A DNA stretch of 64,000 nucleotides. Source: Lentzea albidocapillata. GTDB lineage: Bacteria; Actinomycetota; Actinomycetes; Mycobacteriales; Pseudonocardiaceae. Position 1 is the first letter of the stretch. Each line of letters starts with the position of its first letter. The position numbers were made by a program, and so were the translations under genes. The stretch covers positions 1-64,000 of the forward strand of contig NZ_JOEA01000034.1 in assembly GCF_000719115.1 (NCBI RefSeq), given 5' to 3'. Of the stretch, positions 36,311 through 45,431 are shown in pieces. The notes under the pieces are model-generated. The model was not told the DNA's origin. It saw only the letters and a list, made by a program, of their open reading frames with translations, and did not search any database.

Positions 36311-36766
36311 ATGACCACAACCGTGGACGAGCCGGCCGACCTGCTGGACCTCGTCGGCCGGTCGCTCGGAACCAGCCCGTGGCACCAGATCAGCCAGGGC
36401 GACGTCAAGGACTTCGGACGGGTCACCTGTGACGAGCAGTGGATCCACGTCGATGTCGAACGTGCCGGAGCCGGTCCGTTCGGCGGCCCGATTGCCCACG
36501 GCTACCTGACCCTTGCTCTCGTGGGGCCGCTGTTCGCGCCACTGCTCGTGGTCGAGAAGGCGGCGATGGTGGTCAACTACGGCCTCGACCGCGTGCGCTT
36601 TCCCGCGCCGGTTCCGGTCGGTTCTCGCGTCCGGCTGGCCGCTTCCGTCGCTGACGTGACCGAGGTCGACGGCGGCGTGCAACTGGTGGCCGACGCGGTT
36701 CTCAGCATCGAGGGCAAGACGAAGCCCGCGTGCGTGGCTCGTCCGGTCTACCGCTTTCTCGCCTGA
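36311..36766 (+). CDS. MaoC-like hydratase
   Basis: 151 aa from ATG 36311 (GAGGAGAAC upstream; the longer frame to 36134 lies inside the SDR gene). Hydratase-2 pattern [21 protein letters not shown] followed by [17 protein letters not shown], with Asp/His catalytic positions conserved in spirit. Likely hydrates an enoyl-CoA made by one of the dehydrogenases. Confidence 0.85.
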   Translation: MTTTVDEPADLLDLVGRSLGTSPWHQISQGDVKDFGRVTCDEQWIHVDVERAGAGPFGGPIAHGYLTLALVGPLFAPLLVVEKAAMVVNYGLDRVRFPAPVPVGSRVRLAASVADVTEVDGGVQLVADAVLSIEGKTKPACVARPVYRFLA

Positions 36767-36785
36767 TCATCGCGAAAGGAATTCC

Positions 36786-37547
36786 ATGCGCACAGCAGGA
36801 TCGGTCGCGCTCGTGACCGGTGGAGCGTCCGGTCTCGGCCGGGCCACCGTCGAGCGGCTTTCAGCAGCCGGCGCCGAGGTGGTGATCCTCGACCTCCCCA
36901 CCTCTGACGGCGCCGCGGTGGCAGCCGAGCTGGGCCGCTCGGTGACCTTCGTTCCGGCGGACGTTCGCGACCCCCACGAGGTCCAGGCCGCGGTGACGGC
37001 CGCCACTGATCGCGGCCCGCTGCGCATCGTCGTCAACGCCGCTGGAATCGGCGATCCGGTCCGCACGCTCAGCCGGCGAGGTCCCCAAGAACTCACCAGG
37101 TTCGCGCGGGTGGTCGAGATCAACCTCATCGGCACGTTCAACGTCATCCGCCTCTCGGCGGCCGCCATCGCCGCGACCGACGAGATCGACGGGGAACGCG
37201 GCGTCATCGTGAACACGGCCTCGGTCGCCGCGTTCGACGGGCAGATCGGCCAGGCCTCCTACTCCGCCTCCAAGGGCGGCATCGTCGGGATGACCCTGCC
37301 GATCGCGCGGGACCTGGCTGGCTCCCGCATCCGCGTCATGACCGTCGCACCCGGCATGTTCGCCACTCCCATCCTGCGTGGCCTTTCCGATGAGGCACGT
37401 GCGTCGCTCGAGACGCAGATTCCGCACCCGTCACGGCTCGGCGAGCCCGACGAGTACGCGGCTCTCGTCGAGCACATCGTCTCCAACCCCATGCTCAACG
37501 GCGAAGTCATCAGGCTGGACGGCGCGATGCGGATGGCCCCACGATGA
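36786..37547 (+). CDS. SDR, 3-hydroxyacyl-CoA dehydrogenase type II-like
   Basis: 253 aa. TGGASGLG motif, [30 protein letters not shown] with catalytic Ser, Tyr and Lys, and [10 protein letters not shown]. The overall pattern is that of the HSD10/FabG2-like enzymes that oxidise 3-hydroxy- or 2-methyl-3-hydroxyacyl-CoA. It directly follows the MaoC gene, matching the hydration/oxidation order of beta-oxidation. Confidence 0.88.
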   Translation: MRTAGSVALVTGGASGLGRATVERLSAAGAEVVILDLPTSDGAAVAAELGRSVTFVPADVRDPHEVQAAVTAATDRGPLRIVVNAAGIGDPVRTLSRRGPQELTRFARVVEINLIGTFNVIRLSAAAIAATDEIDGERGVIVNTASVAAFDGQIGQASYSASKGGIVGMTLPIARDLAGSRIRVMTVAPGMFATPILRGLSDEARASLETQIPHPSRLGEPDEYAALVEHIVSNPMLNGEVIRLDGAMRMAPR

Positions 37548-38290
37548 CCTCGACATCTCAGCGACGTGCTGCGCTCGTCACAGGGGCCTCGCGAGGCATC
37601 GGAGCCCTTATCGCCCAACGGTTCGCCGCCGCGGGCTGGGATCTCACGCTCGCCGCGCGATCCACCGGACCGCTCGAGGAACTCGCCGGCCGACTCGCAA
37701 CCGACTACGGATCGACCGTGCGGCCCGTCGCCTCGGACATGGCGCAGGAGGACCAACTGCGCCACCTCGCCCAGGCGCACTCCGATTCGTTCGGCCGGCT
37801 CGACGCGCTGGTCCTCAACGCGGGGATGGGGGCGATCGGCCCGTTCGCCGACTTCCCGCCGAGGCGGCTTGACAAGTTGTTCGCGGTCAACCTGCGCTCC
37901 GCCTATGTGCTGATCCAGCAAACCCTGCCGCTGCTGCGGAGGACCGCCGCGGAGCACGGGACTGCCCGCGTGATCGCGGTCTCGTCGATGACCGGCATCG
38001 CGGGAGAACCCCTGAACTCGGCCTACGGCGCCACCAAGGCCGCGCTGACGTCGTTGTGCGAGACGCTCAACACCGAGGAGTCGGAGGGCGGTGTTCTCGC
38101 GACCGCGGTCTGCCCCGGTTATGTGGCCACGGACATGACCGCTCCACTGGCCGATCAGGTCGCGACGGAGCTCATGATCGACCCCGTCGACGTTGCCGAG
38201 GTGGCGGTGTCGCTGACCCGGCTCGGCGGATCAGCCGTGATCCCGCAGATCGTGATGACCCGGCCCGGCCCGCATCTCTGGCGAGCCTGA
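37544..38290 (+). CDS. Short-chain dehydrogenase/reductase
   Basis: 248 aa, ATG 37544 overlapping the preceding stop (ATGA). [37 protein letters not shown] with the catalytic residues, and CPGYVATDM. Last gene of the ligase operon, convergent with the next SDR gene. Substrate unknown. Confidence 0.86.
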   Translation: MTSTSQRRAALVTGASRGIGALIAQRFAAAGWDLTLAARSTGPLEELAGRLATDYGSTVRPVASDMAQEDQLRHLAQAHSDSFGRLDALVLNAGMGAIGPFADFPPRRLDKLFAVNLRSAYVLIQQTLPLLRRTAAEHGTARVIAVSSMTGIAGEPLNSAYGATKAALTSLCETLNTEESEGGVLATAVCPGYVATDMTAPLADQVATELMIDPVDVAEVAVSLTRLGGSAVIPQIVMTRPGPHLWRA

Positions 38291-38322
38291 GCCGAGCCGG
38301 TCGAGCTTGGGTGGCTGCACGG

Positions 38323-39081
38323 TCAGAAGACCGTGTAGCCACCGTCGACCACGACCTCGTTGCCCGTGTGGTAGGTCAGCGCCGGGTTCGCCAGGAAGGT
38401 GGTGACCTCGTGGAACTCTTCGGGGTCTGCCCAGCGGCGGGCGGGTGTGCGAGCGGTCGTCGCCTTCACGAAGCGCTCGTCCGCCTGCAGATCGAGGTTC
38501 ATCGACGTGCGGGTCCAGCCGGGGATCAGGATGTTGCAGCGCACCCGGTGCCGGGCCAGCTCCACGGCGAGCGTGCGTCCGAGCCCGAGCAGACCGGTCT
38601 TGCTGGTCGAGTAGGCGGCTTGCCCGGCGGCGCCGTAGCGGCTGATCGTCGAGGACACCACGATGATCGACCCTCCGGAGCCCTGCGCGACGAACCTCCT
38701 GGCGGCCTCACGGGTGCAGAGGAAGCCACCGTCGAGATTGGTCCGCAGCACCCTGCGCCAGGTCTCAAGGCTCATCTCGGTCAGTGGAGCGGCCTCCGCG
38801 ATGCCGGCGTTGGCGATGAAGCAGCCCAGGGGTCCCAGCTCATCGACGGTGCGGTCCATGGCCGCGGCGACCGAGGGTTCATCGGCGACGTCGCACGCGA
38901 CCGCCGTCGCCCGCACTCCTTCGGCTTCGAGTTCCGCAACCACGGCGGCGCTGCGCTCGGTGTTGCGCGCCCAGATCGCCACATTCGCGCCGGCTTTGGC
39001 CAGGCCCATGGCCATGGCCTTGCCGATGCCGTTGTTGCCGCCGGTCACCACGGCCGTGAGGCCGGACAGTGTGCGATCCAT
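38323..39081 (-). CDS. Short-chain dehydrogenase/reductase
   Basis: 252 aa from ATG 39081. TGGNNGIGKAMAM, IANAGIAEAAP, VSSTISRYGAAGQAAYSTSKTG and the C-terminal NEVVVDGGYTVF. The longer open frame to 39483 runs inside the ACAD gene and is not used. It is third in a three-gene operon with two acyl-CoA dehydrogenase genes, two bases after the ACAD stop. Confidence 0.88.
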   Translation of the reverse strand: MDRTLSGLTAVVTGGNNGIGKAMAMGLAKAGANVAIWARNTERSAAVVAELEAEGVRATAVACDVADEPSVAAAMDRTVDELGPLGCFIANAGIAEAAPLTEMSLETWRRVLRTNLDGGFLCTREAARRFVAQGSGGSIIVVSSTISRYGAAGQAAYSTSKTGLLGLGRTLAVELARHRVRCNILIPGWTRTSMNLDLQADERFVKATTARTPARRWADPEEFHEVTTFLANPALTYHTGNEVVVDGGYTVF

Positions 39082-39083
39082 GA

Positions 39084-40211
39084 TCACCCTTCCACCGATG
39101 TCGGACGCGGGACGTTCACCAGCTCGGCCAGGATCGTGCGGTGCCGGCCCGGTGTGCCCAGGGCGATGGCCGCGCTCTTGGCCCGCTTGAGGTAGAGGTG
39201 CGCCGGGTGCTCCCAGCTGAAGCCGATCCCGCCGTGCATCTGCATGCATTCCTCCGCCGCCAGCTGCGCCACCGCAGAGCAGTGAGCCTTCGCCAACGAG
39301 GCGGCTACAGGCAGGTCCGGCGACCCCGCCGCAACGCAGTCCGCCGCGTACCGGGCGGCCGCCCTGGCTTGAGTGATCAGCACCCACAGGTCGGCCAGCC
39401 GATGCTTGAGTGCCTGGTACGAGCCCAGGATCCGGCCGAACTGGCGACGGATCGCCAGGTAGTCCACGGTCATGGCGAGACACTGCTCGGCCACGCCCAG
39501 TTGCTCGGCGGCCAGGAGAACCGCCCCTGTGCGCAAAGCCGCTGTGACGGCCTCACCGACTGGCCGGCTCGACTCCAGCCGGTACGCGGGGGCACCGTCG
39601 AAGACCAGGTCCGCCAGCGGCCGCGTCATGTCCAACGAGACGAGCACGGTTCGCCGGACGCCGGTCGCGTTCGCGTCGACGCGGTACACCCCGTCCTCAG
39701 CCACGACCAGGAGCGTGTCCGCCGCCGCGGCATCCGCGACACCGTCGACCGCACCCGAAACCCGGCCGCCGGAGACGTCGAGGAAGCCGATGGTGTCGCC
39801 AGGCGCGGTCCCGAAGGGCAGCGCCAGAGCCGCGACGGAACCCGCGGCGACCTCGGCGAGCAGTTCGTGCTCGCCGAGTGCCAGCAGCAGGGCCACGGTG
39901 ATCCCGGCCGAGCCGAGGAAAGGGACAGGTGCCACGGCGCGGCCGAGTTCTTCAGCCACCACGGCCGCTTCACGCCAGCTCGCGCCGGCACCTCCGACCG
40001 CCTCGGGCACAGCGAGCGCGGCACAACCGATCTCACCGGCGAGGGTGGCCCAGAGCTCGCGGTCCGTGGTCTCCGCGCTCTCCGTCCTGGCGAGCACCAC
40101 GTCCCACGGGCTGCGCTTCTCGAGCAGTGCTCGGACGCTGGCCCGGAGGTCCTCCTCGACCTCGGAGTACAGCAGGTCACCGGTATCCGGCGTCGCCGGC
40201 GTCTGGTTCAT
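39084..40211 (-). CDS. Acyl-CoA dehydrogenase, small/partner-subunit type
   Basis: 375 aa from ATG 40211 (ATGA overlap with the next ACAD). It is ACAD-like throughout (ALAVPEAVGGAGASWREAAVVAEELGRAVAPVPFLGS; DYLAIRRQFGRILGSYQALKHRLADL; ECMQMHGGIGFSWEHPAHLYLKRAK, shown in parts), but the FAD-binding TEP/GS block of the middle domain is missing or rewritten. Such proteins form heterotetramers with a catalytic partner in steroid-type degradation (FadE pairs, established). The overlapping gene is the partner. Confidence 0.85.
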   Translation of the reverse strand: MNQTPATPDTGDLLYSEVEEDLRASVRALLEKRSPWDVVLARTESAETTDRELWATLAGEIGCAALAVPEAVGGAGASWREAAVVAEELGRAVAPVPFLGSAGITVALLLALGEHELLAEVAAGSVAALALPFGTAPGDTIGFLDVSGGRVSGAVDGVADAAAADTLLVVAEDGVYRVDANATGVRRTVLVSLDMTRPLADLVFDGAPAYRLESSRPVGEAVTAALRTGAVLLAAEQLGVAEQCLAMTVDYLAIRRQFGRILGSYQALKHRLADLWVLITQARAAARYAADCVAAGSPDLPVAASLAKAHCSAVAQLAAEECMQMHGGIGFSWEHPAHLYLKRAKSAAIALGTPGRHRTILAELVNVPRPTSVEG

Positions 40212-41410
40212 CGCGGCAGGTCCTTCCAGGCGACGTCCTTGTCGGCACGCGGTTCGGCGGGCAGCCCGAGCACGCGCTCGGCGATGATGTTGCGCATGAT
40301 CTCCGAGGTGCCACCTTCGATGGAGTTGCCCTTGGCCCGCAGGAACCGCCATCCGGCCGGGTTCTCGGCATGGGTGACCAGAACGGGCCGCCTGGCGCTG
40401 TAGTCGGTGTACCGGAGAGCCTCGGTGCCGAGCAGGTCGAGCTCGAGTGACGAGATCTCCTGGTTGAGCCGGGCGTAGGTGAGCTTCGCACCGGAGCCCT
40501 CCGGTCCCGGCAGCCCCGCGGCTTGCTGCTGGCGCAGCCGTTCAGCGGTCAGGCGAGCAACCTCGGCCTCGACCCAGAACCGCATGACCTCGTCGAAAGC
40601 CCCCAGCGTGCGGAGATCCGGCCGATCGCGCCACACCCGGAGCAGTTCGCCGATCGCACCGCTTTCTCGCGGGACGGTGCCGGCTCCGATCGCGACGCGC
40701 TCGTTCATCAGCGTGTTCTGCGTGACCGCCCAGCCCTGCCCGACCTCGCCGAGGCGCTGGTCGTCCGGGATGCGAACGTCGTCCAGGTAGACCTCGTTGA
40801 ACTCGCTCTCGCCGGTGATCTGCCGCAACGGGCGGACGTCCACGCCGGGGGATCGCATGTCGCACACGAAGAAGGTGAGGCCGCGGTGCTTGGGCTGAGC
40901 CGGATCGGTCCTCGCGACAACGATGGCCCAGGTGGCTTCGTGCGCCAGCGAAGTCCAGACCTTCTGGCCGTTGACGACCCAGTCGTCTCCGTCGCGCTTG
41001 GCGCTCGTGGCGACGTTCGCGAGGTCCGACCCGGCTCCCGGCTCGCTGAAGAGCTGGCACCAGATCTCCTCACAGGTCCACAGTGGACGCAGGAAGCGCC
41101 GCTTCTGCTCGGGCGTGCCGAACCGCAGAATCGTCGGAGCGGCCATGCCAAGGCCGATGATGTTGGTGTGAGGCTTGTTGCCGGGTGCGCCCGCAGCGCT
41201 GAAGATCGCATCGACGACGGGCTGCAGAGCCGGGTCGGCACCGATTCCGCCTAGCCCTTCGGGATAGTGCACCCAGGCGAGTCCGGCGTCGAACCGGGCG
41301 CGGAGGAACTCGATGCGGCCGGTCGTGGCCGGAGGGGTGAACTTCAGGAACTCGCGAGCCTGGGACGCGATGTCGTCCGCGGTGCGGTTCGTCGCGTTGG
41401 TGGTGGTCAC
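40208..41410 (-). CDS. Acyl-CoA dehydrogenase, large partner type
   Basis: 400 aa from GTG 41410 (AGAAGGGCGACC upstream). FSEPGAGSDLANVATSAKRDG and NGQKVWTSLAHEATWAIVVART are intact FAD-contact blocks; the C-terminus has RAKGNSIEGGTSEIMRNIIAERVLGLP. First gene of the operon and probably the FAD-dominant subunit of a heteromeric dehydrogenase with the overlapping gene. A shared regulatory repeat lies 87 bases upstream. Confidence 0.9.
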   Translation of the reverse strand: MTTTNATNRTADDIASQAREFLKFTPPATTGRIEFLRARFDAGLAWVHYPEGLGGIGADPALQPVVDAIFSAAGAPGNKPHTNIIGLGMAAPTILRFGTPEQKRRFLRPLWTCEEIWCQLFSEPGAGSDLANVATSAKRDGDDWVVNGQKVWTSLAHEATWAIVVARTDPAQPKHRGLTFFVCDMRSPGVDVRPLRQITGESEFNEVYLDDVRIPDDQRLGEVGQGWAVTQNTLMNERVAIGAGTVPRESGAIGELLRVWRDRPDLRTLGAFDEVMRFWVEAEVARLTAERLRQQQAAGLPGPEGSGAKLTYARLNQEISSLELDLLGTEALRYTDYSARRPVLVTHAENPAGWRFLRAKGNSIEGGTSEIMRNIIAERVLGLPAEPRADKDVAWKDLPR

Positions 41411-41482
41411 CGGTCGCCCTTCTCTGGGGAAGCAGGGTTTGCGGTGCGTCAGCACCACGGTTCCTTTGACCGTATGGAGAAA

Positions 41483-41527
41483 GCGCCTGCCCTGGTTGTC
41501 GCAATGCGCGACAACCAGGGCAGGCGC
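41483..41527. terminator. 45-base perfect palindrome: terminator and/or extended operator
   Basis: Two 20-base arms (41483-41502 and 41508-41527) are exact reverse complements around the loop AATGC. On the minus strand TTTCTCC follows, so it can end transcription from the esterase gene at 41542. The central 17 bases are also a perfect copy of the shared repeat (41497-41513), so it may have a double role. Confidence 0.7.
41497..41513. promoter_or_regulatory. Shared inverted repeat, copy 3 (before the paired-ACAD operon)
   Basis: TGTCGC-AATGC-GCGACA, the only fully symmetric copy. It lies 87 bases upstream of the ACAD gene starting at 41410. Confidence 0.65.
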
Positions 41528-41541
41528 TCCGGCCGATCGTG

Positions 41542-42435
41542 TCAGTCCGCGGAGGCGAACCGTTTGCGCAGGAACTCGCCGAACCGGTTCGTCGAAGCCT
41601 GAGCCTCGGGCAGGAAGTTGAAGATGGGCCAGATGTGCACCATCTGCTCGCCGATCTCCAGTTCGGCTTCCCCACCGGCCGCGCGGATCTTGTCCACCAG
41701 CCGGATGGAGTCGTCGTGCAGGCCTTCGTCCGTACCGACGAGCACCCGCACTGGAGGTAGCCCGTGCAGGTCCGCGTACAGGGGCGAAGCCAGTGGGGTA
41801 TTGGGTTCCTTGCCGCCCAGATAGGCACCACCCATGGCACTGACCAGCGCGGCGGCCGGCAGCGGGTCGACGCTCGCCCGCTCGGTGAGCGACGCGCCCT
41901 CACCGGCGAGGTCGACGAGTGGCGAGCAGGCGACCGCGGCGTCCGGCTGCTGGTCCCCGTCGTCGCGCAGTTTCACCAGAGCCGAGACGACGAGGGCGCC
42001 GCCCGCGGAGTCGCCGACGAACGCGACTCGCCGCACGCCTTCCTGTCGACGCGCCCACCGGTAGGCACCGACGACGTCGTCGAGTGGTGCGGGGAAAGGG
42101 TTCTCCGGTGCCAGGCGGTAGTCGACGACCAGCACCCTGGCGTCGGCGGCCTTGGAGATGCGGTAGCCGAACTCGCGGTACCCGGTCGCGTTTCCCATGC
42201 ACCACCCACCTCCGTGCACGAGGATCACCACCTGGTCGCGTGCCGTACCCGGCGCGCCGATCCAGATCGCCGGAGTGCCGCCGGCGTCGACCTGTTCGAC
42301 CTCGGCGTCGTCGGGCAACGTGAAGTTGGCCAGGACTTCGTCGTAGAGCCTGCGGTAGTCGTCCATTGTGGCTTCGGGCTCAGAGACCAGATGCGCCAGC
42401 AGTTCGCGGGCGCGGCCCAGTTCAGGACTCGCCAT
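41542..42435 (-). CDS. Alpha/beta-hydrolase, HSL-type esterase
   Basis: 297 aa. Oxyanion motif HGGGWCMGN, nucleophile elbow GDSAGGA, a [15 protein letters not shown] segment, the acid in GTDEGLHDD and the catalytic His in MVHIWPIF. These are hormone-sensitive-lipase family signatures. It may open a lactone or ester made by the LLM monooxygenase encoded just upstream (30 bases away), a common pairing in Baeyer-Villiger pathways; that role is inferred. Confidence 0.88.
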   Translation of the reverse strand: MASPELGRARELLAHLVSEPEATMDDYRRLYDEVLANFTLPDDAEVEQVDAGGTPAIWIGAPGTARDQVVILVHGGGWCMGNATGYREFGYRISKAADARVLVVDYRLAPENPFPAPLDDVVGAYRWARRQEGVRRVAFVGDSAGGALVVSALVKLRDDGDQQPDAAVACSPLVDLAGEGASLTERASVDPLPAAALVSAMGGAYLGGKEPNTPLASPLYADLHGLPPVRVLVGTDEGLHDDSIRLVDKIRAAGGEAELEIGEQMVHIWPIFNFLPEAQASTNRFGEFLRKRFASAD

Positions 42436-42465
42436 GAAAGTCTCCTGTGGATCGTCGTTGATCAG

Positions 42466-43533
42466 TCACAGCTTCTCGAGCACGGGCTTGACCTCACGGG
42501 TGAACAGCTCGTAGCTGGCTGCGGCCTTCTCGCCCTTGAGACCGCCGTACTGGAAGACGGAGATCACCTCGTAGTCGCCGACGATGGCCTTGCGCTCCTC
42601 GTGCTTGGCGATCTGCTCGTCCGGGGTGCCCCAGATCTGCGCGTTGGCGTAGGTGTCGCAGACGGCCTCGATGCCCATCGCGTCGATGGCTTCCTTGGCC
42701 GCCGCGTACGACTGGTACCCCTTGGTCGACTCGAAATGCCGGCCGCCGAACTCGTAGTGCTCCACACAGCACAGGTAGTAGTTCACGCAGGCCTCGTAGG
42801 CGACCCGCCGCGCTTCTTCGGAGTCGCGGTGGCAGTAGGTCAGGTCGATCATCAGCGGCGGCGGGGCCTCGCCACCGTGGGTGTCGCGGTAGGCCTTGCG
42901 GTACCCGTCGATCATGGGCATGTGCATGAGCTCCATCGGTCCCTGGATGAACGCCATCATCGGCAGACCGAGCTTGCCGGCGACGATCGCGGAGTCGGGG
43001 CTCATCGCGACCATGGTGGTGCGGCCCTTGAAGGTCCCGAGCGGCTTGGGGTGGATCGCCACCTTGGTCTGGGGGTAGAACTTGCCGTCGTTCTCCACGA
43101 AACCGTCTTCGAGCCCTCGCATCACCATGTCGGCGGCCTCGTCGAAGCGCTCGCGCGACTCGCCCATCTCGATCCCGAAGCCTTCGTACTCGCGCCGGGC
43201 CAGCCCGCGGCCCATGCCGAACATCGCCCGCCCGTCGGACAGGTTGTCCAGCAGCGCGATCTTCTCGACGACTCGCAACGGGTCGTTCCACGGCAGGATC
43301 ACCGCGGTCGTGTGCAGCTTGGAGGTCTTGGTGAGAGCCGCCAGGTAGGACAGGAACTGGGTGTTGTCGGGACACATCGAGTAGCCGGGGTCGAAGTGGT
43401 GCTCGACGCAGCCGATGCTCTCGTACCCGTCTTCGTCGGCCCGGACGGACAGCGCGATCTGGTCCTTGAAGATGTCGTAGTCCGACGACGCGTTGTTGTA
43501 GTTCTGGATCAGGTTGGTCATGTGGACCTTCAC
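42466..43533 (-). CDS. LLM-class flavin-dependent monooxygenase
   Basis: 355 aa from GTG 43533 (AGAGGAGGACAC upstream). Luciferase-like TIM barrel: VEHHFDPGYSMCPDNTQFLSYLAALTKTSKLHTTAVILPWNDPLRVVEKIALLDNLSDGRAMFGMGRG in the usual order (shown from VEHHF through GMGRG, not contiguous). It uses reduced FMN, probably from the reductase at 27081-27596, to hydroxylate or insert oxygen into the substrate. A regulatory repeat stands 167 bases upstream. Confidence 0.88.
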   Translation of the reverse strand: MKVHMTNLIQNYNNASSDYDIFKDQIALSVRADEDGYESIGCVEHHFDPGYSMCPDNTQFLSYLAALTKTSKLHTTAVILPWNDPLRVVEKIALLDNLSDGRAMFGMGRGLARREYEGFGIEMGESRERFDEAADMVMRGLEDGFVENDGKFYPQTKVAIHPKPLGTFKGRTTMVAMSPDSAIVAGKLGLPMMAFIQGPMELMHMPMIDGYRKAYRDTHGGEAPPPLMIDLTYCHRDSEEARRVAYEACVNYYLCCVEHYEFGGRHFESTKGYQSYAAAKEAIDAMGIEAVCDTYANAQIWGTPDEQIAKHEERKAIVGDYEVISVFQYGGLKGEKAAASYELFTREVKPVLEKL

Positions 43534-43699
43534 GTGTCCTCCTCTTCACTCCGACGACACACGCCGGTTCTCGGTAGGAATACGACCGTGGTCTCCGCCG
43601 CAGTGGCCGCGGCGGAGACCCCGCCGGCGTCCCGGTCGTGTGATCGGCCTCACGGTGCCGGGTGCGAGAACAGAGTCGCAGCGAACAAGGGGGCAGAGT

Positions 43700-43716
43700 T
43701 GTCCCATCCCGCTACA
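43700..43716. promoter_or_regulatory. Shared inverted repeat, copy 4 (before the LLM/esterase operon)
   Basis: TGTCCC-ATCCC-GCTACA on the plus strand, 167 bases from the LLM start. It belongs to the TGTCCC/GCTACA subtype together with copy 5. Confidence 0.6.
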
Positions 43717-43750
43717 TTCGGCCGGTCACCGTCCGAATCAGCCGCACAAG

Positions 43751-43788
43751 CGAAACCGGCCTGGAACCGTTGTCCCAGGCCGGTTTCG
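43751..43788. terminator. Hairpin after the DUF35-thiolase operon
   Basis: CGAAACCGGCCTGG (43751-43764) pairs perfectly with CCAGGCCGGTTTCG (43775-43788) around a 10-base loop. It lies 18 bases past the DUF35 gene stop. Confidence 0.75.
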
Positions 43789-43806
43789 CACAGCGGTCTT
43801 CGTCGT

Positions 43807-44256
43807 TCAGGCTCTTTCGAAGTGGGCGATGTCGAGGATCTGTCCCGTGCGCTCCTCGCTCCAGACGGCCCGCACCCTGGTCCCCGTGGGCAACTGCTCA
43901 CGCACCCCGGCCGGATCGGACAGGTCGAGGCCGCGGACGTAGTGCATCAGCAGCGTGCTCGCGCCCGTCAGCCTGATCCCGGCGATCGCGTACGGCGGTG
44001 TCGGTCCACCCCGGAAACCCTGCCAGGCGACGGTGAACGCCTCGACCACGCCTTCGGACGGCAGCTCGAGCCACTCGTCGGTGCGCACGAAGCACGCTTC
44101 GCAGTACGCCTGCGGGGGAACGAAGACACGCGAGCAATCCGGGCAGCGGTTGGCCAGGATCTTCTGCTCGGTGAGCCCAGCCATGAAGCGGCCCCAGGTC
44201 GCGCCGAGATGGACGTCGTAGACGAGGTCCCAGTGCACCCGTTGAGTGGTGGTCAT
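43807..44256 (-). CDS. DUF35 zinc-ribbon/OB-fold protein
   Basis: 149 aa. Zinc ribbon CPDC...CEAC (C-x2-C-x11-C-x2-C) near residues 38-55, then an OB fold (VVEAFTVAWQGF, PYAIAGIRL, GTRVRAVW). DUF35 proteins form complexes with Ltp2-type aldolases or MaoC proteins and bind the acyl-CoA (ChsH2 precedent). ATG 44256 overlaps the stop of the Ltp2-like gene, supporting a complex with it. Confidence 0.88.
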   Translation of the reverse strand: MTTTQRVHWDLVYDVHLGATWGRFMAGLTEQKILANRCPDCSRVFVPPQAYCEACFVRTDEWLELPSEGVVEAFTVAWQGFRGGPTPPYAIAGIRLTGASTLLMHYVRGLDLSDPAGVREQLPTGTRVRAVWSEERTGQILDIAHFERA

Positions 44257-45431
44257 GAACGGTCCTGCCTCTCCAGGATGGCCAGGTTCTCGAACTGGAA
44301 GAAGGTGCCACCGGTCCCATGGGCGAGGCCCCTGCGCGCACCGGGTACCTGCATCTCCGCCGGTGCGTCACCCATCAGCTGCAGGGCGACGTAGACGTAA
44401 GGTGCCAGCTCTCCGGCGACGCCGGCGTTGGTGCACAACGGTCCTCCAGAGAGGTTCACCGGCAGATCGCCGTCCATCCGGGTCGCGCCGGACCGGATGA
44501 GGTCGATGCCACCGCCGGGCGGGGCGAATCCGAGCGCTTCCAGCTGCATCGGTTGCATGGGGGCGTAGGGCGAGAAGACCTCGACCACGTCGATCTCGCT
44601 GCGAGGATCCCGTACATCGGCCAACCGGTAAACCTTGTGCGCGAGAATCGCGAGGTTCTCCATGGCGGCGAAGTCGTTCTTGCCACCGCCGAGGTAGGGG
44701 TCACTGCTGGTTCCCATGGCCCGGATGACCACCGGAACCGGGGTCAGGCCCTCGGCACCCGACTCCGAGGTCACGAGCAGCGCGTTGGCCGACGTCGACA
44801 CCGGGCACACCATGGCCATCGTCATGGGTGTCGACAGCGGCTTCGCCGCGACGACTTCCTCGATGGTCATGACGTTGCGCAGGTGCGCATAGGGGTTGCG
44901 CGACGCGTGCTCGTGGTCCTGGACGGCGCTCACGGCGAAGTCCTCGACCGTCGCACCGAAGCGTTCCTGGTACGCGCTCGGGTAGAACGCACCCATGTGG
45001 TAGGCCCCCATGCCGAGCGGTTGCTCGACGACCATCGGCGAGTTGGTGTTGATCGCCGACTGCAGGTCCTGGACGCCGAAGAAGGTCGGCCCGCCGACGC
45101 AGAGCACCCGATGGCGGTCACCGGAACGCACCTGACGTGCTGCCACCTGCATGAGATTGCCGCCGGTGGTGCCGCCGGTGTTCACGATCGACGCGGGAAG
45201 CTCGCTGCCGAGCCCGAGCCTCCGGACCACGTGCTTGGCCCCGAGGACGGTGCCCTCGAAGCCGTCGATGTTCCCGATGACGATTCCGTCGAGCGAGGAG
45301 GGCGAAGCGCCCGAGTGTTCGAGTGCCGCCCAGACCGCCTCCTGCACCAGCTCGAGTGAGGATGACTGCTGTCTGCGAGGGGAGGTCGCCGACGTGATTC
45401 CGGCACCCGCGATCAGTGCTCGAGTCGCCAT
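44253..45431 (-). CDS. Ltp2/SCPx-like thiolase-fold protein (aldolase candidate)
   Basis: 392 aa from ATG 45431. Thiolase fold (ITSATSPRRQQSSSLELVQEA; VNTGGTTGGNLMQVAARQV; PSAYQERFGATVEDFA; LSGGPLCTNAGVAGELAPY). The nucleophile Cys of true thiolases is not in place, as in Ltp2 retro-aldolases that split beta-hydroxyacyl-CoA with a DUF35 partner. Overlaps the DUF35 gene by four bases. Likely releases a side-chain or ring fragment. Confidence 0.82.
   Translation of the reverse strand: MATRALIAGAGITSATSPRRQQSSSLELVQEAVWAALEHSGASPSSLDGIVIGNIDGFEGTVLGAKHVVRRLGLGSELPASIVNTGGTTGGNLMQVAARQVRSGDRHRVLCVGGPTFFGVQDLQSAINTNSPMVVEQPLGMGAYHMGAFYPSAYQERFGATVEDFAVSAVQDHEHASRNPYAHLRNVMTIEEVVAAKPLSTPMTMAMVCPVSTSANALLVTSESGAEGLTPVPVVIRAMGTSSDPYLGGGKNDFAAMENLAILAHKVYRLADVRDPRSEIDVVEVFSPYAPMQPMQLEALGFAPPGGGIDLIRSGATRMDGDLPVNLSGGPLCTNAGVAGELAPYVYVALQLMGDAPAEMQVPGARRGLAHGTGGTFFQFENLAILERQDRS

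Noticed and set aside
41764..44394. 876-aa plus-strand open frame
   Set aside because: It is antisense to the esterase, LLM monooxygenase and DUF35 genes, which all have full motifs and ribosome-binding sites. No domain was seen in it.
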